In this document: positions 18,490 through 31,400 of the stretch, in pieces
How the letters are laid out: every line of letters starts with the position of its first letter
Numbering within the stretch: position 1 is the stretch's first letter
Assembly (NCBI GenBank): GCA_032209605.1
Contig: JASFXZ010000003.1
Span: 28,422,762 to 28,486,761 of the forward strand
From: Mactromeris polynyma
Lineage: Eukaryota > Mollusca > Bivalvia > Venerida > Mactridae
Length of the DNA: 64,000 nt
Direction: 5' to 3'
Notes under the pieces: generated by a model
The model's input: only the letters and a program-made list of their open reading frames with translations
Databases searched by the model: none
What the model was told of the DNA's origin: nothing
Position numbers and translations under genes: made by a program

Positions 18490-19635
18490 AACAAAATAAA
18501 CATTAAACATTAACAACTTTCATTGTTCCATGTAAAACTGTGTATAAGTCAGTATAAAAACACCAGCACAATTTTCTGTGACCACTGTTACACGTTACCA
18601 TATGCAGCCAGAACCGTTATTAGCATGATTCAACACAATTCTAGTAGAAATTTCTTTTTACAGTACGGACAAATTAACCAGATTTCATAAATATATCACC
18701 CAGCGATCAATTTTGCCAAATCATACATTGGCCTTCCTTTTCCTTATGTGCAAACTTATTTATTTCACATCCATTACGAAACACGTTATTTACTTCCACT
18801 ACTACCACCATCACCGATCACGCCATGTTAATATAGTAAAAAGCCATACATTAAACAATATTTAACGTAAGCAATGAGACCAAATCAAATTTCTAAACAA
18901 CAATTGTCAATATCTGTTTTCATATATTTTTGTTTATAATAGTTTGTAACAGTACTTAATAAACAGATTTAAATTAATATTATGTCTAACTTCTGGTGGA
19001 ATCTTGTTCCGAGTGTACACAGCCAAATGTTCATTTAAGAAACAGAGTTTTAGATTTTGTATAAGTAAAATTTATATTATCTATTGATCTTAGATGAATT
19101 AAGATCGATGACCACTTCATGGGTAACTTACCAGTACTTGTGCCTAATTCAGGAATTGTGAAGCTCAATTTTTTAAGTTTGTAATGTGTAATATTCACAA
19201 CTTTTCACTGATTTTTACTGGTTCATTAATAGCAACGAATGCTATGGAAATTGCCATATTTATTTTGTTAAATATTTCATAACTCGTTAAATAAACTACG
19301 AACAGGCATCTTCACAGGCCTCAAAGAAAATAAAGCTTTTAATAAAGGTTGCATTTAGCATTTAGACTTAATATTTCGACCATCTAATGTGAAGGATCGA
19401 TGCGGCCAAGACAGGGTCCTGCTTGGTAATCAGAGACTGTCTTAAGAAATACTCGAGATGATATATGCAAATAGTATCACTAGGCTGCAGTTTTCACATG
19501 TGAATAGAATAATACAAATGTAATATTTATTGCTCCAAAAAGACGACGCAAAAAGCTAATGGTTTATGGTACATTATACCAACTCATCTCTGTCAAGACT
19601 ACAAAATATTTCAAACGGAATCTATTACATAATGC
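18490..19635. other. Intron-like AT-rich DNA with a SINE scrap
   Basis: No exon recognised. A stretch near 19108-19175 (CCAGTACTTGTGCCTAATTC and on) resembles the body of the SINE at 790-982 and of 56445-56580, so it is a truncated repeat copy. Confidence 0.4.
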
Positions 19636-19639
19636 TTAC

Positions 19640-19760
19640 TTTGACATTTTGCTATTTCCGTCTGTATTTAGGTTAGGACCACATGGGTAGCAGAAGTCCT
19701 GACATGATTCGTTCTGGACAGTTCCATGTGAACATGTCTCAACTTCATCTAAGGCTTCCC
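19640..19760 (-). CDS. Candidate degenerate cysteine-rich exon
   Basis: The acceptor ATAACAG and donor GTAAGC flank an open segment encoding EALDEVETCSHGTVQNESC, then QDFCYPCGP. Cysteine pairs resemble GCC2/GCC3 modules. Its 3' phase does not match the exon at 18485, so it may be skipped, mis-delimited or dying. Confidence 0.4.
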
Positions 19761-20399
19761 CTGTTATCTTATAATTCAATCAACTTTATCTAGCATGAGT
19801 GCTATTCTTATAACACGCAGTCTATCTATTCTTAATGAAAGGCCAATATCCTTATATTATATTACATTTTATGTAACAATGCATAATTTCGATAGGCTAA
19901 GAGGTGTTAGTTATTTAGTTTGATCACATGGTAATATCACCTGCTATTACAGGGTTCATACATATATAGAAACTCCATGATTGAAATGTGTAGATGGATC
20001 AACTATTACATTACTATTTCTTGAAGCGGAGCTCTTATTATTTACAAGTTCTCATACAAGTAAATGTAGGGTATTTTACAATGCACATACATGTATGTTC
20101 AGATGATATGAATTACTTGTTTAATTATTCAACTCTTTGCATGCTGGTGGTATATTTCGTACTGTTGATGAAATATAGAACCCGTTTGGATCCAGATCAG
20201 GTCCCTTGATCCAATCTGTTAGATGCTCTGATTCTGTATTTTGCCAAAGCATTAAAAATACAAGACATGTTGCAGATAAAACATATAACAAATAAAAGTT
20301 ACAAGAGTTAATCCCTTAAGAAGTACGCATAAACTATTTCCGGATATACACTTTAGAACTACACTTCTTTTCTATTAAGTACTTAGCGACACTTACAGG

Positions 20400-21670
20400 T
20401 ATCAATATTGTTTTTCAAAGACTCAAGAGCTTTTGCCTGTCACTGGCTTTAGCTTCTTTGATGGCCTTTTCACATGAAATTCCCATGTCAATGTTTCTAT
20501 AATCAGCATGAATAGACTTAACTGTAACATCAAGTTTTACAAATTTCTCGTCATTTTCATTTTTTTCGGGTTTCACAAACCTTTTTATCAATGGCCTTAA
20601 CAAAGTACATTGATCTTCAATCAAAAAGCGTATCACTGATTTGTCGTTCTGGTATTCTTCCACATCGATGTATCTGAAAAAATGCAATTTGGTTTGAAAG
20701 TTTTGTACAGAACACATGATTTCACAGTTTTATAGGACTCGTGTTTTAGAATCAGCTACTTTCTTGCTGTTAACTGCAGCAACATACTGTTGTATGTGGT
20801 CCCGGATGAGTAGGGATCGCTCACAGACAGACACATTCTCCAGCCACCAATGACTAGAAGGGAAGGGGAATCATTAAACAAGCAATACAAACATGATAAG
20901 AAAGACCCAACATTCCACTTAGCAGCATCAGAACCAAATTTGAATGAGTTGTGAATGATGTGCAAACCACATAAGCCAATATTGAACAATTTGGTGCTGT
21001 AGTCTTGAACAATTTGTCCATTATGGGGTCAAAAAAACCTTCAAGTTAACGTTTGGGCCATCCATACTTATCTTGTACAAGATTGGAGCTCATCAGTCCA
21101 TTTTCCAATATAGACTTGATGAAGAGGTCACCTGGCAGTTTAAATCTTAAATAGGTTTGATAATCATTAATAGATTCAGCTATACCCATTGTAAGCTAAA
21201 TTGTAATTACATGATTTTAAATTATGCTTTATAATATTGCTTGCATAGCTCTCTAGTGTATCTGAATCGCACCTACAAAGGTTAGACTTAAAGAACACTA
21301 TTAATATTTTTAGAAATATTCTTCAAGATGTTCCTTTCCAAGAAACCGAGATGTATAGTATCTGGTTTCCATTTTTTCCATTCTTCTCCCCAGAACCTCA
21401 GAACCAAGCCAATCTGCTTCTTGTTCAATGATTCATCAAACATAATTACGAATGGGCCTGTCAAACGTGTTTTTAACATAAGAGTGAAATGTTCTGCCAG
21501 TCCGTTAATTGCCAAGTATGCAGTTTTTCGCTCATCACATTCACATTTTTTTGCTATATGACTATCTGCATAGATTTTTCGGAATAGCTTATCTGTGGCT
21601 TTTGAAGAATACCGTAATTGATGACTTGTAACTGTCTTCATTGTCCACAATATGATTCGCCTCCAGATAT
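20400..21670 (-). pseudogene. Broken hAT-like transposase-derived fragment
   Basis: Three minus-strand blocks in order. 21650-21288 carries MFDESLNKKQIGLVLRFWGE. 20989-20756 carries CGLHIIHNSFKFG...LFNDSP. 20717-20415 carries a Leu/Lys-rich segment ending KASDRQKLLSL. The FDESLN...RFW and CGLHIIHNxFK blocks match a family of transposase-derived proteins related to hAT elements that is widespread in marine invertebrates. The blocks are separated by stops and frame changes, so it is a decayed copy. Terminal repeats were not identified. It lies among degenerate exons of the large minus-strand gene. Confidence 0.6.
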
Positions 21671-22157
21671 GTATTCGCCACGGTAATGTGCAAATGTTGA
21701 TGTCAGTGCTAGCTCTGGGTTCGCTTTAAGATATGTATCCAATAACGATGTCAGTGCTGGCTCTGTATTCAATCTGGGTCTGTATCCAATGTTGTACGAT
21801 GGCCGTGAAAACTTCACTCAGCTTCCCTACTTAAAATTAAGCCAACCAATTACTTCGTTACTTCAAAATCTCAATGCAGTTTGAAACAAAATAAGTAAGA
21901 ACACATTTACAATGCAGCAGAGCAATTATTTATGAAAGTTTTAGCCAGAAACATATTCATTCCCTCTTTCAAAAACAAAATACAGAAATTTGTTAATTAC
22001 TTTTTAAAGGAAAAAGGAAAACGATTTTCTGTAGAGTACTGTCAAAACATAATTAACTACAAAAGTTCTATCATATAAACTATAAATTTAAAAGACATGT
22101 TTCCAAGCTTGTTAAATTCAACCTCTATCATTTCAGTCATTTGAATAAAAATATTTA

Positions 22158-22277
22158 CTGTAAACCTAGAAATGCTCGCGATGACAACATTTCGGGTTTT
22201 TCCATTGATTACGCGGAATGACAATCCTCGTGAACTTCGATAACTTAAAACGCGCGAAATAATTTCTAGGTTTACAG
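22158..22277. mobile_element. 120-bp MITE with TA target duplication
   Basis: CTGTAAACCTAGAAAT at 22158-22173 is the exact reverse complement of ATTTCTAGGTTTACAG at 22262-22277. TA flanks both sides (22156-22157 and 22278-22279). This is the size and layout of a Tc1/mariner-type miniature element. CpG-containing subterminal sequence (GCTCGCGA / CGCGCGAAAT) also pairs in part. Confidence 0.75.
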
Positions 22278-22290
22278 TATCCATTTTATT

Positions 22291-22466
22291 CTAAAAGCTT
22301 TCCCATATAAAATAATCATTTTCGTCTGTTGACCCTTCCTCTTCAGTAGTCATATCACCATTGCACTGCGCAAAATCATTGAATCTTCCAGCAGCATCAC
22401 TGAATGTATCTTTGGGACATAATGTACAATCATCTTCAAATAAATACAACCCAGCATTGCAGTAAC
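22291..22466 (-). CDS. Degenerate GCC2/GCC3-like exon reading into a stop
   Basis: The acceptor TTGACAG joins the 24505 exon in phase. The exon encodes YCNAGLYLFEDDCTLCPKD, then TFSDAAG, and reads to TAG at 22291. The final cysteine expected after STDEND is Tyr and no donor is seen, so the module is incomplete. It is either the gene's true end or a decaying exon. The TA MITE (22158-22277) lies 14 bp beyond. Confidence 0.5.
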
Positions 22467-25400
22467 CTGTCAATGATAAGAAATAAAACCAATAATCACC
22501 CTTGGATCAAGCACCAAAATTTCAGAATAACAAAATAAATAATAAAATAAGCTTAGACGACATATGCAGCAAGTAATATATAGTAAGAGGACAAAGGCCA
22601 CACTTACGACAATATTGAGCCAAAGATGAAATAACAAAGGCAGAAAATCTGTAGCTAGGTCACTCTTTTTACCCGGAGTCTTTGTTTTCAAAGAGTCTGT
22701 GTTTGATCCTTATGATAATTATGTTGAACAAATACAACTAATACTTATGTTGAACATATACAACTGAAACTTATGTACCCAAAGATATAACTGACAATGA
22801 TTTTACTTTACAGGTAACATATTTCTTCAGGTAAAAAGGTTAGATTTCTCTTTAACCCTATCAAGATCAGATTTAGCAGAATTAAAAGTAGTTTACAGTG
22901 CAATCTCTCTGTGGAAAATGCACATTTTTGGCTGCTGTTGAGAGGTTGTCGCTCTAGAAATTTTCAAATGGTAGCAAATTCTTACAATAGAAATATTTAC
23001 ACTGTTGTTGAAGAGAGGTCGTTGCTCAAGCGAGGGCTGCTCTTGAGAGATTGCACAATACTTGATAGAGGAATGCAACATCTTTTAAAACATGTTATAG
23101 TATTGAGGAATCATGTTTTAAGGTGACTACAGAATTAGTATTTAGCAAACTGGTACATCAGCAAACTTCATGTCCAAGATTGGAGTTCACTGTGCTAAGG
23201 AGTTATCGTAAACAACAAAGTAAATAGTTAATATCATATCTGACAGTAATAACGGCAAGTACCTCGAGTAGTGAACCGAGATGAACTAATAGCAAAACCC
23301 CTTACATTGACACTGCGAAGAGTTAGATCCGCTTTGTTGAGTCCCATACTTCTCATCACAGGGCACGCATTCAGTTGAGAGTTCCGGCATCATAACGTCG
23401 AATCACCACACTATTTACATTCATTTTCTCGTATGGACTGACCTTGACCACACATAGCTAAACTTGAAAAACAACAACAATAATGCAGATGTTTAATAAA
23501 ATTGTATTTGAAGTAGTATAACATTAGAAGCACCTAAATCACAGAAGTAAATAAAGAAAATGTATAAGCATAAGTACATCAACAGATTACAGGATCAATA
23601 TTTAAGTCTCTTTTGAATAGCTATTTTTGTATCATATGTGTAAACTTAACATGCCTTTTTGATTTTACAAATTAGACCTCAAAATATGAAGGGAAACTAT
23701 TCAGAAAGAAATCAAACATGCAATTATCAAACCATTATTTTAATAATAACCAAATAACAATGCCAACATTACTTTGATCATCTATTATACAAACTATCTT
23801 AAAATTACACATTACATTCATAAACTTAATACATTGTACATTTTAAATCATGTCTATGGCCGTCCATTTTATTGCATGCCGATATCGTATGCTCAGTTCA
23901 TTTCCAATGAGAGGTCAGAAATATCACAGTAAATAGTTACTTCCTTTTCGCAAAGTTTAGTACTTGCTATGTATCGAACTTTGTACCTATGATCTACTTG
24001 GACAAAATGACATTATTGATAAAAAATTGCAATGCATTATTAGTCTACTATTGATTATTTCCCATTATTAATTAACACATCGTTTACTTACGTATGTTAC
24101 AATCAGCTTCTGATGTTGCCGCAATCTAGTATGTTGTAAAATCTATATCACACAATTCACAAACTCCAAATTTATCAACAGTATTGTCCTTAAAGACAAT
24201 TTCGATAGTTGTTTCTGCGCATTTTTTTGTGTAAATTTAACTCTTCACGAAGAAGATACTTGAGTAGTTTTCGGATGGATCCTGATATGTAGCGTTCGCG
24301 AGACTTCAACTGCCATGTTATCGCTATAAACGCGGCAAATTCGTTAAGCGAACGCACATAGAAAAGGGTACTCGGGTTCAGCCTGCGTTTAAATGCTATA
24401 AATCGACGACATGTAATACAATACTGCTTTGGAAAATATCCCACCCACAAGTAAGTAACAATGATTTAAGGCATATTGATCAGTTAGAATTTCAATGTAC
24501 TTACAAATACATTCTGTTTCATTGGTTGTAATATTTTCTTGTGTTGTCCTATTACCACTACATGGTTTGCAGTTTAACTGGTACAATTTATCTTGGAAGA
24601 AGCCTGCATCACAATCCTCACATTGCGCAGACCAGGCATTGAAAAACTGACCAAGCTCGCATATAGCTGCAGACATAATCATAATCATTTACAAACACTT
24701 AATCATTTTTCATTGTTTAAAATAGTGTATAATAGTCCAATCTTGTCAGTGTAATGTCCCATAGAAGGTTAAGTCATTTCAAGTAAACTGACTGAAACTT
24801 AAACAACCCTAGAATCTAATCATAACCCTTGTTCAAGCAGTTCCAACTTCATGTGCAAGAGAGAGAGAATAAGTAGCTACATAAAGCTGAATCTAATTCA
24901 CTCAAAATGTGTGTGTAACATTCTTACAGATAACATGATACCAGTCAAATGCATTTAATAATATTTTATTGCATTGCATCTGAATAAAGTAACTTGGTGT
25001 TACATGTAAAAATGTGGGTACTCTAACATACAATATAAACTTAAATGAAAACATACAAAAAACAGCAACACCTATTTAGATTGAAGCAGGCTTCCTTGCA
25101 GGCCTCAATGGATTCTTTTTGTAAATGTTGCAATTCAGCAAAATAAAGGTTTTTGTAAATGTCGCATTTCAGCAAAATAAAGGTTTTTTGGGTTGTTTTC
25201 TGTATAAAAGCAAATGGCATACCTTTACAATCAGTGTCTGAAGTAGCCCCAGTAATATATGTTGTAAAGTCATCATCACACTTTTCACACATGGTCTGTC
25301 CTTCCACGGACTGGTATTCTCCATAGTCACATGGAATACACATTCTTGATTCGCTATTTAAGAACCAACCAGCACTGCATGGGGCTGTAATATAAATAAG

Positions 25401-28400
25401 ACAAACTTATGTTACCCAAGTAATAAGAAATATTTCTGTAAATGAATTCTGTAACAAAACCACTGTCCTTTATACCATGTAATTTCATATCTCTGAAAGA
25501 TGATGAAACCCAAGCATTACACAGTATAAATTAATCACAGTTTATCAAAATTTAAAATTATGAAAATGGTAAAAGCACGCACTATCTTGGTGTTTCTATT
25601 TTTAGCGGATGTTATTTGATATATATCATTATATCATAAATGTGCTTTAAATTTAACAGTACAAATTCTACAGACCAAAGAGGTTTTTAGATAACATTTT
25701 TCACGCCTCCAAACATGCGGTTTTCCACTAAATTGCTAACAGCGTAAGCGAAGATAGACTTTTCCGATATGTAGCGCGATCTTACTGGAGAATCAGTTTC
25801 TAAAATTGATGACCTAACTTCTATGTAACTTTAATACCTATTGATCAAAAAATGTAGCCAATGTGTAAATTGACATTTTAACTAATTAAGAACAACAGCT
25901 CAGGGACTGTTTGAACATCCTTCTATTTCTGAAGTCTCCTGGCAGTAAGAGACTGTGGGCTAGTTTCATGAGGATAATAAGTCTTGGAATGTCTTGACTG
26001 GGTTAAAATTGAATATGTAGACAGACTGATAACAACTATATACCAAGGCAATCTAAAAATAGTTTAATATGTGAGAATTTAACCAATTGATTTTATTAAC
26101 TTGTAAGAAACACATGCTTTCAGAGCTTACACTTCATTAATAAGAAATGACTTTCATAAATACAGTAACAAGAAAACTTACCACACATATCATCGCTCAA
26201 ATACATTCCTAATGGACAAAAACCCGACGTTGCAATATCAAAAGATTCAGGTAGTGGTTTAGCAACTCCAAATGTCTAAAATATAACCATTAGGTGTCTA
26301 TAGTTTTTATCACAATATAATCCCCCAATGAAACGAAACTTACCTTGGTTGAGTTGAAGTTTGATTGGGATTTTATGCAGTCATACACTCGAAAGGGGAT
26401 CAAATGAGATGCGCGCGCATCCTGTCTGGTGATATTTTAGTCTTCGAAGTACAAAATCTTGCATTGCAAAAAAAAATTAATATCAAATGTAAACTATCAA
26501 TGCAAGTAGCCTAAGATAACAACAAAGGGAGGACATACTAGGGAGGGCATTTGATCCCCTTTGGAGTGTATGACTGCATAAAATCCCAATTAAACTTTGA
26601 CTCAACCAAGGTAAGTTTCGTTTAATTGGGGGATTTTATTTCGTCATACACTCTTTTGGTTCTCAAATGAGACTTCAAAAAACATTTTGTGAAGCAGCCC
26701 TGTCAGTACTTAACAGTGTAAGTGAATTTTACCTAACCCTCCAGTACTGCATTACTGTAACAATCCTTCTGAACGGGTTTGTGATAAAACTTTGCAAAAG
26801 TCTGGCAACTTGACCATCCTGCTGTTTTTAAGACATCTATGGGAACTAATTTTTCTACAGCCTTGAACGTACTTGCACTTCTAATGCTATGACTTTTGAA
26901 ATTTCCACAATTTATGCCCGAGTACTCCATAACAGTTCGTAAACATCTACTTATTGTGTCTCTAGTCATTAAATTGTGAGGTTTGACGTAACTTACGAAT
27001 AAACAAGATTTATCTCCCCTAATAACTTCAGTTCTTTTGAGATATTCTTTAAGAACAAATACTACACACAGTCTCCTGTCAGGAGGATACGGTATCAATT
27101 ATGCAACAGGGTTACTTACCCCTGCTCTGGTTTGTTTCAATAACCCGCTATAATACAACACATATTTATTATAACATTTTCTCATGTTCCTTATATCAAG
27201 TAAAGATATGGACTGAACCCGGCTAGCCAATGTTAATGCTATTAACATACAAAGTTAGTAGTTTCAGTGAAAGTTTGCTAATTGGAGACAGTTTCTTCAA
27301 GTAATTCAGTACTTTGGATACATCCCAAGTTTCACAGTATGTTGGAGCTGTCGGGCGTAATTAAATATGCCTTTCATATATCGTATAACAACTGGATGCG
27401 ACCCAATTGAAAATCCATCTTTAACAATTCCAATTGCAGAAAGAGCACTACGTGCTGTGTTTATGGCACTATATCCACATCCACTTTCATACAGACTTGT
27501 AAGAAAATCTAATACAAAATTTACATCTGCCTGAGCTGAATTAATCTGCCTGTCATTACAGAATCTGGTCCAAAGGTTAATATATGACACATACTGTTTT
27601 TTCGTATTCTTCGCCATGATGCGAGAATAATATTGGTAGACTTAACTGAAACGTTTTTGTTTTCAAATGATCTCCTGATAGTCGACAAGCTATCAAACGT
27701 TATTTTTTCATTAGTGGACGAGTTTTGTTGGTGTTCATTATGGATAAAATATCTTCTTGAGGTGGCATCACCGGGTAGTCTATCAACATTTTCATTAACA
27801 CTGAATAATAATTCTGCGTTTCCCACGCAGGATCTATTAATATGCACTCTGCTTTGTCCTGCAGTATCTTCTGCAAAGATCTCCCCACCAAACTGAAAGG
27901 TGGAAAAGCATAGAAAAATATGTTAGACCAACTTGTCTTCATACTATCAATAATTTCTGCTTCTGTGTCTTGATGCCATGAAGCAAACCTATGAACGTGT
28001 CTATTCATTCTCGAAGCAAACATATCAATTTCTGGAGTGCCCCAATATAAGATTATTTTGCAAAAAATGTGCTTGTCCAGCATCCATTTAACATTGTCAT
28101 TAAATTGTCTGGATAAATAATCTGCCGAGTTTTGAACTCCGGGGACATGAGTTGCGGACACCCAAATATCTTTTTCTATGCACCATAACCAATAGCTTTT
28201 GCTAGCTCATTCAACTCAAATGATTATACACCTTCTTTTGAGTTTAAATAACAAACAGCTGTTGTATTATCACATTTGATCTGAACATGAATATGTCTTT
28301 TGTCTTTACAGAATGCTTTTATGGCAAAATAAACAGCTTTTAGCTCCAAACAATTGATATGTTTGCTCGACTCATCTTCGAGCCATCAATCTTGTATTTT

Positions 28401-31400
28401 TCCCCTCTACACTCTGCACCCTATCCTACAAGAGATGCGTCAGAGGTTATTATAAATACTGGATTTCCATGATGTATGTGCCTTTTTTGAAAACACAAAT
28501 TTTCAATCCACCACTGAAGGTTTTGCTTCATAGCATCCGAAATAACTATCTTTGAATTGAAATTACCTTTAAACATTTTTAATGCTGCAATTTTTTCTCT
28601 TTCTATATTTCCGTAAAAAAGTGGTCCATATTATACAACGGAAAGGGTAGACATCATTAATCCTAATACTTGAGCTACTCTTCTTAAAGCACATGCATTT
28701 TTGTTATGCAACTCTAAGCAAGCATGAATCAATTTCTGGACTTTTTCCTGGGGTAATTTGACAATCATCTCAACAGAATCTATATTATTTCCTAAGTAAT
28801 TTATATTCTTAGTTGGCTCAAGTACCGACTTTTTATCATGTTTTAAGAACAATAATTATACAGTATCTTCAACATTTTTCTTACAACTCTGATACTGGTC
28901 AGCAACCAATAGAGAATCATCAATATAGCCACATTTGTATGACCTTTTCTAAGAGCTGCATAAACTGGTTTTAACAGTTTTGTAAATAATAGGGGGGCAC
29001 AACAAAGTCCATTAGGGAGGCAGACATACTGAAAAATGCTACCTTTCCATTCAAATCTTAGATACTTTTGTAATTCTTCAGCAATAGGCACTGAGTCATA
29101 TGCATGTCTAATATCTAAAGATGCCATGTAACAATTTTTTGTTACCAATATCAAGGCTGATTCAAAGCAATCCATCTTAAAATGATGACATTTAATATGC
29201 TTATTCAGGTTTTTCAAATTTAATATCATACGGTATTCTCCATCTTTTTTCGGTCTTGTAAAAATTTGAGAAATAAAACTCACCGTCTTGGTGATCAACC
29301 TTTTTAAGAACTTTAAAAATCAACAATTTCTCAATCTCTTGTTCAATGATGTTACTTTCTTCATCACTTATTTATTTATATGTATAATTATATAGTTGCT
29401 TCCTTGTTTGCCTTTCATCTATTTCAAAATGGCAATGTAATGCAATATCTAAAGTTTTTGGATCAGAAGTTATTCTTCGCCAATTTTGTTCAAAACATTT
29501 CAATCTGCCTGCCTCAAATAATAAAGGTTTACATACCTCAATATCTATAATCTCTTGCTGCTCCCCCTCTCTGTTTTTTTAAATTCTGAGCATAATTATT
29601 GGTCAACGGCTGTTGGAACCTTCCACCACGTCCGCGACCTCTACCACGATAATTGTTGTATGGACCAGGATAAGGACGAGCTCTTCTACTACCTCGAAAT
29701 CTTGACAATACAGATAGTTGCTTGCTAACCCTGCTCATATCTTGAATTTCTTTCACATTTTTGCAAACATCGTCCCCATACAATTTATCAGTGAATGGTA
29801 CATTCGCAGAACATAACTGTTTGTATCTATTGTCCAAATCTGCCTGGTGCATTTCTTTCAGCCGTACATTTATAAGATTATGAGCATGTCCAAGGATACT
29901 TAGAGCATCTGAACCCCACTGAAACAGTTGGGCATCAAGTACCGATGACTGGATAGCTTGCATCTTAACATCAGCTGTTTGAGTCCATGGTTTCATATAT
30001 GACCAAATTTGAGGATTCACTGTTGTTTTTGTAAGACCAGAACAATTAGATGGCCTGTGAATGGCTTTTGTCAAGTTATTATAGGCCTAATCCGACATGC
30101 CTCTTCGAAAACTTTCATTGATAAAAGACGCCAAATCATCGTTTACCTCATTGTCAATACTTTCTGACTGTTTATACTTTTCAATTAAACTTTTGAATAT
30201 GCCTTGACCACTAGTACCAGCAGCAGTATTCTCTGAATTCTGGTCAGAAGTCTTTGGTGGGGCTGAACTGAACTCCTGGTCACAGGATGTTAACTGTGCT
30301 TCCGAGCTTTCATCATAGTCATAACAACTAACGTCCTCATAAGTCAAATAATCAACTCGCTCCGCTGGGTTTGATTCTCCCTCAATTCTTTCATGATACC
30401 CGCCATTTCTTGGGTGAATTGAGACAAACAAAAGTCATTCGAGGAACCAGAAACTTGCGAGTTTTTGCTAGAAGACGTAGAAGTATTGGAAACAGACTTC
30501 TTACCCGTCGAAGACTTGTTTGTGTCACTATTCCTAGTTTTTTCCGACCTCGTCGGCGTACTTTTGCCGTTTTCTCGTCCAGTCTTCAATACATGTATTG
30601 AGTCCGCCATGATTTACAGAGCACGTGTGACAGACTGATTCTAGATGGGTATCGGTCAAATCAATTTACCCAATTCGGATATGGTTCGCAGTCTACAACT
30701 GACGAAACTATGTAATTTAAACAATTCGTTTTAAACGAATTATTTTTATCACCGTCTGCACGAGCGGTGTGAATAATAAAGACTGATATTTTTATTGCTA
30801 CTGCATAACAATATTAGAATGTAATAGCGTAGTAAATTTTTAAACGTTATCGTACTGTAACTACCGCGTAGATACAGTTTAAATCACCGGGAGAAGATTA
30901 GACGCACTGAAATATCACCAGAGCGGATGCGCGTGCATCTCATTTGAGAACCAAAGGAGTGTATGACGAAATAAAATCATACAATGTACAGATAATGAAT
31001 ATGCATGGTCCACTCAACACTGGTACACTCACATGCTTTATGGGACATCAGTAATGTCTTTACTAGAGATTTTCATGAATGACTATTTTGATATTCAAAT
31101 ATATCAAACAGCTATGGCACTGTGTTATATTTTCCCACAGCTGTGTGAATGAGCTATATCAAACAGCTGTGGCACTGTGTTATATTTTCCTACAAATGTG
31201 TTAATGAGCTGGTAGCTTTATAATTAAGGTTTTCACACTAGCTGTTGTGAACGGGAACATAAGAAATAACACAATCATGCAATTACTGAAGAGTGGTAAA
31301 ATACATAACCTTATCAAGTAACTTTTGATATACCGATTCAAAAGGATTATAAAGGAAAACTCATGACTGTTCTCTATACCATTAACATCTGACTGATATG

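Larger units (their letters stand above)
26320..30978 (-). mobile_element. DIRS-1-like retrotransposon (decayed), inverted termini and internal complementary region
   Basis: On the minus strand: gag-like, RT, RNase H, tyrosine recombinase. The left edge (about 26320-26441) and right edge (about 30909-30978) are inverted copies (GATATTT...GATGCGCGCGCATC-type core). An internal complementary region (26546-26673) contains the reverse complement of the left end joined to that of the right end. The join keeps one ATC, which is also found once at each outer edge (26320-26322 and 30976-30978). This is the circle-junction logic of DIRS-1 elements, which integrate through a tyrosine recombinase without target duplication. 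The ORFs carry several stops and frameshifts, so it is inactive. It sits in an intron of the large gene, same strand. Confidence 0.85.
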
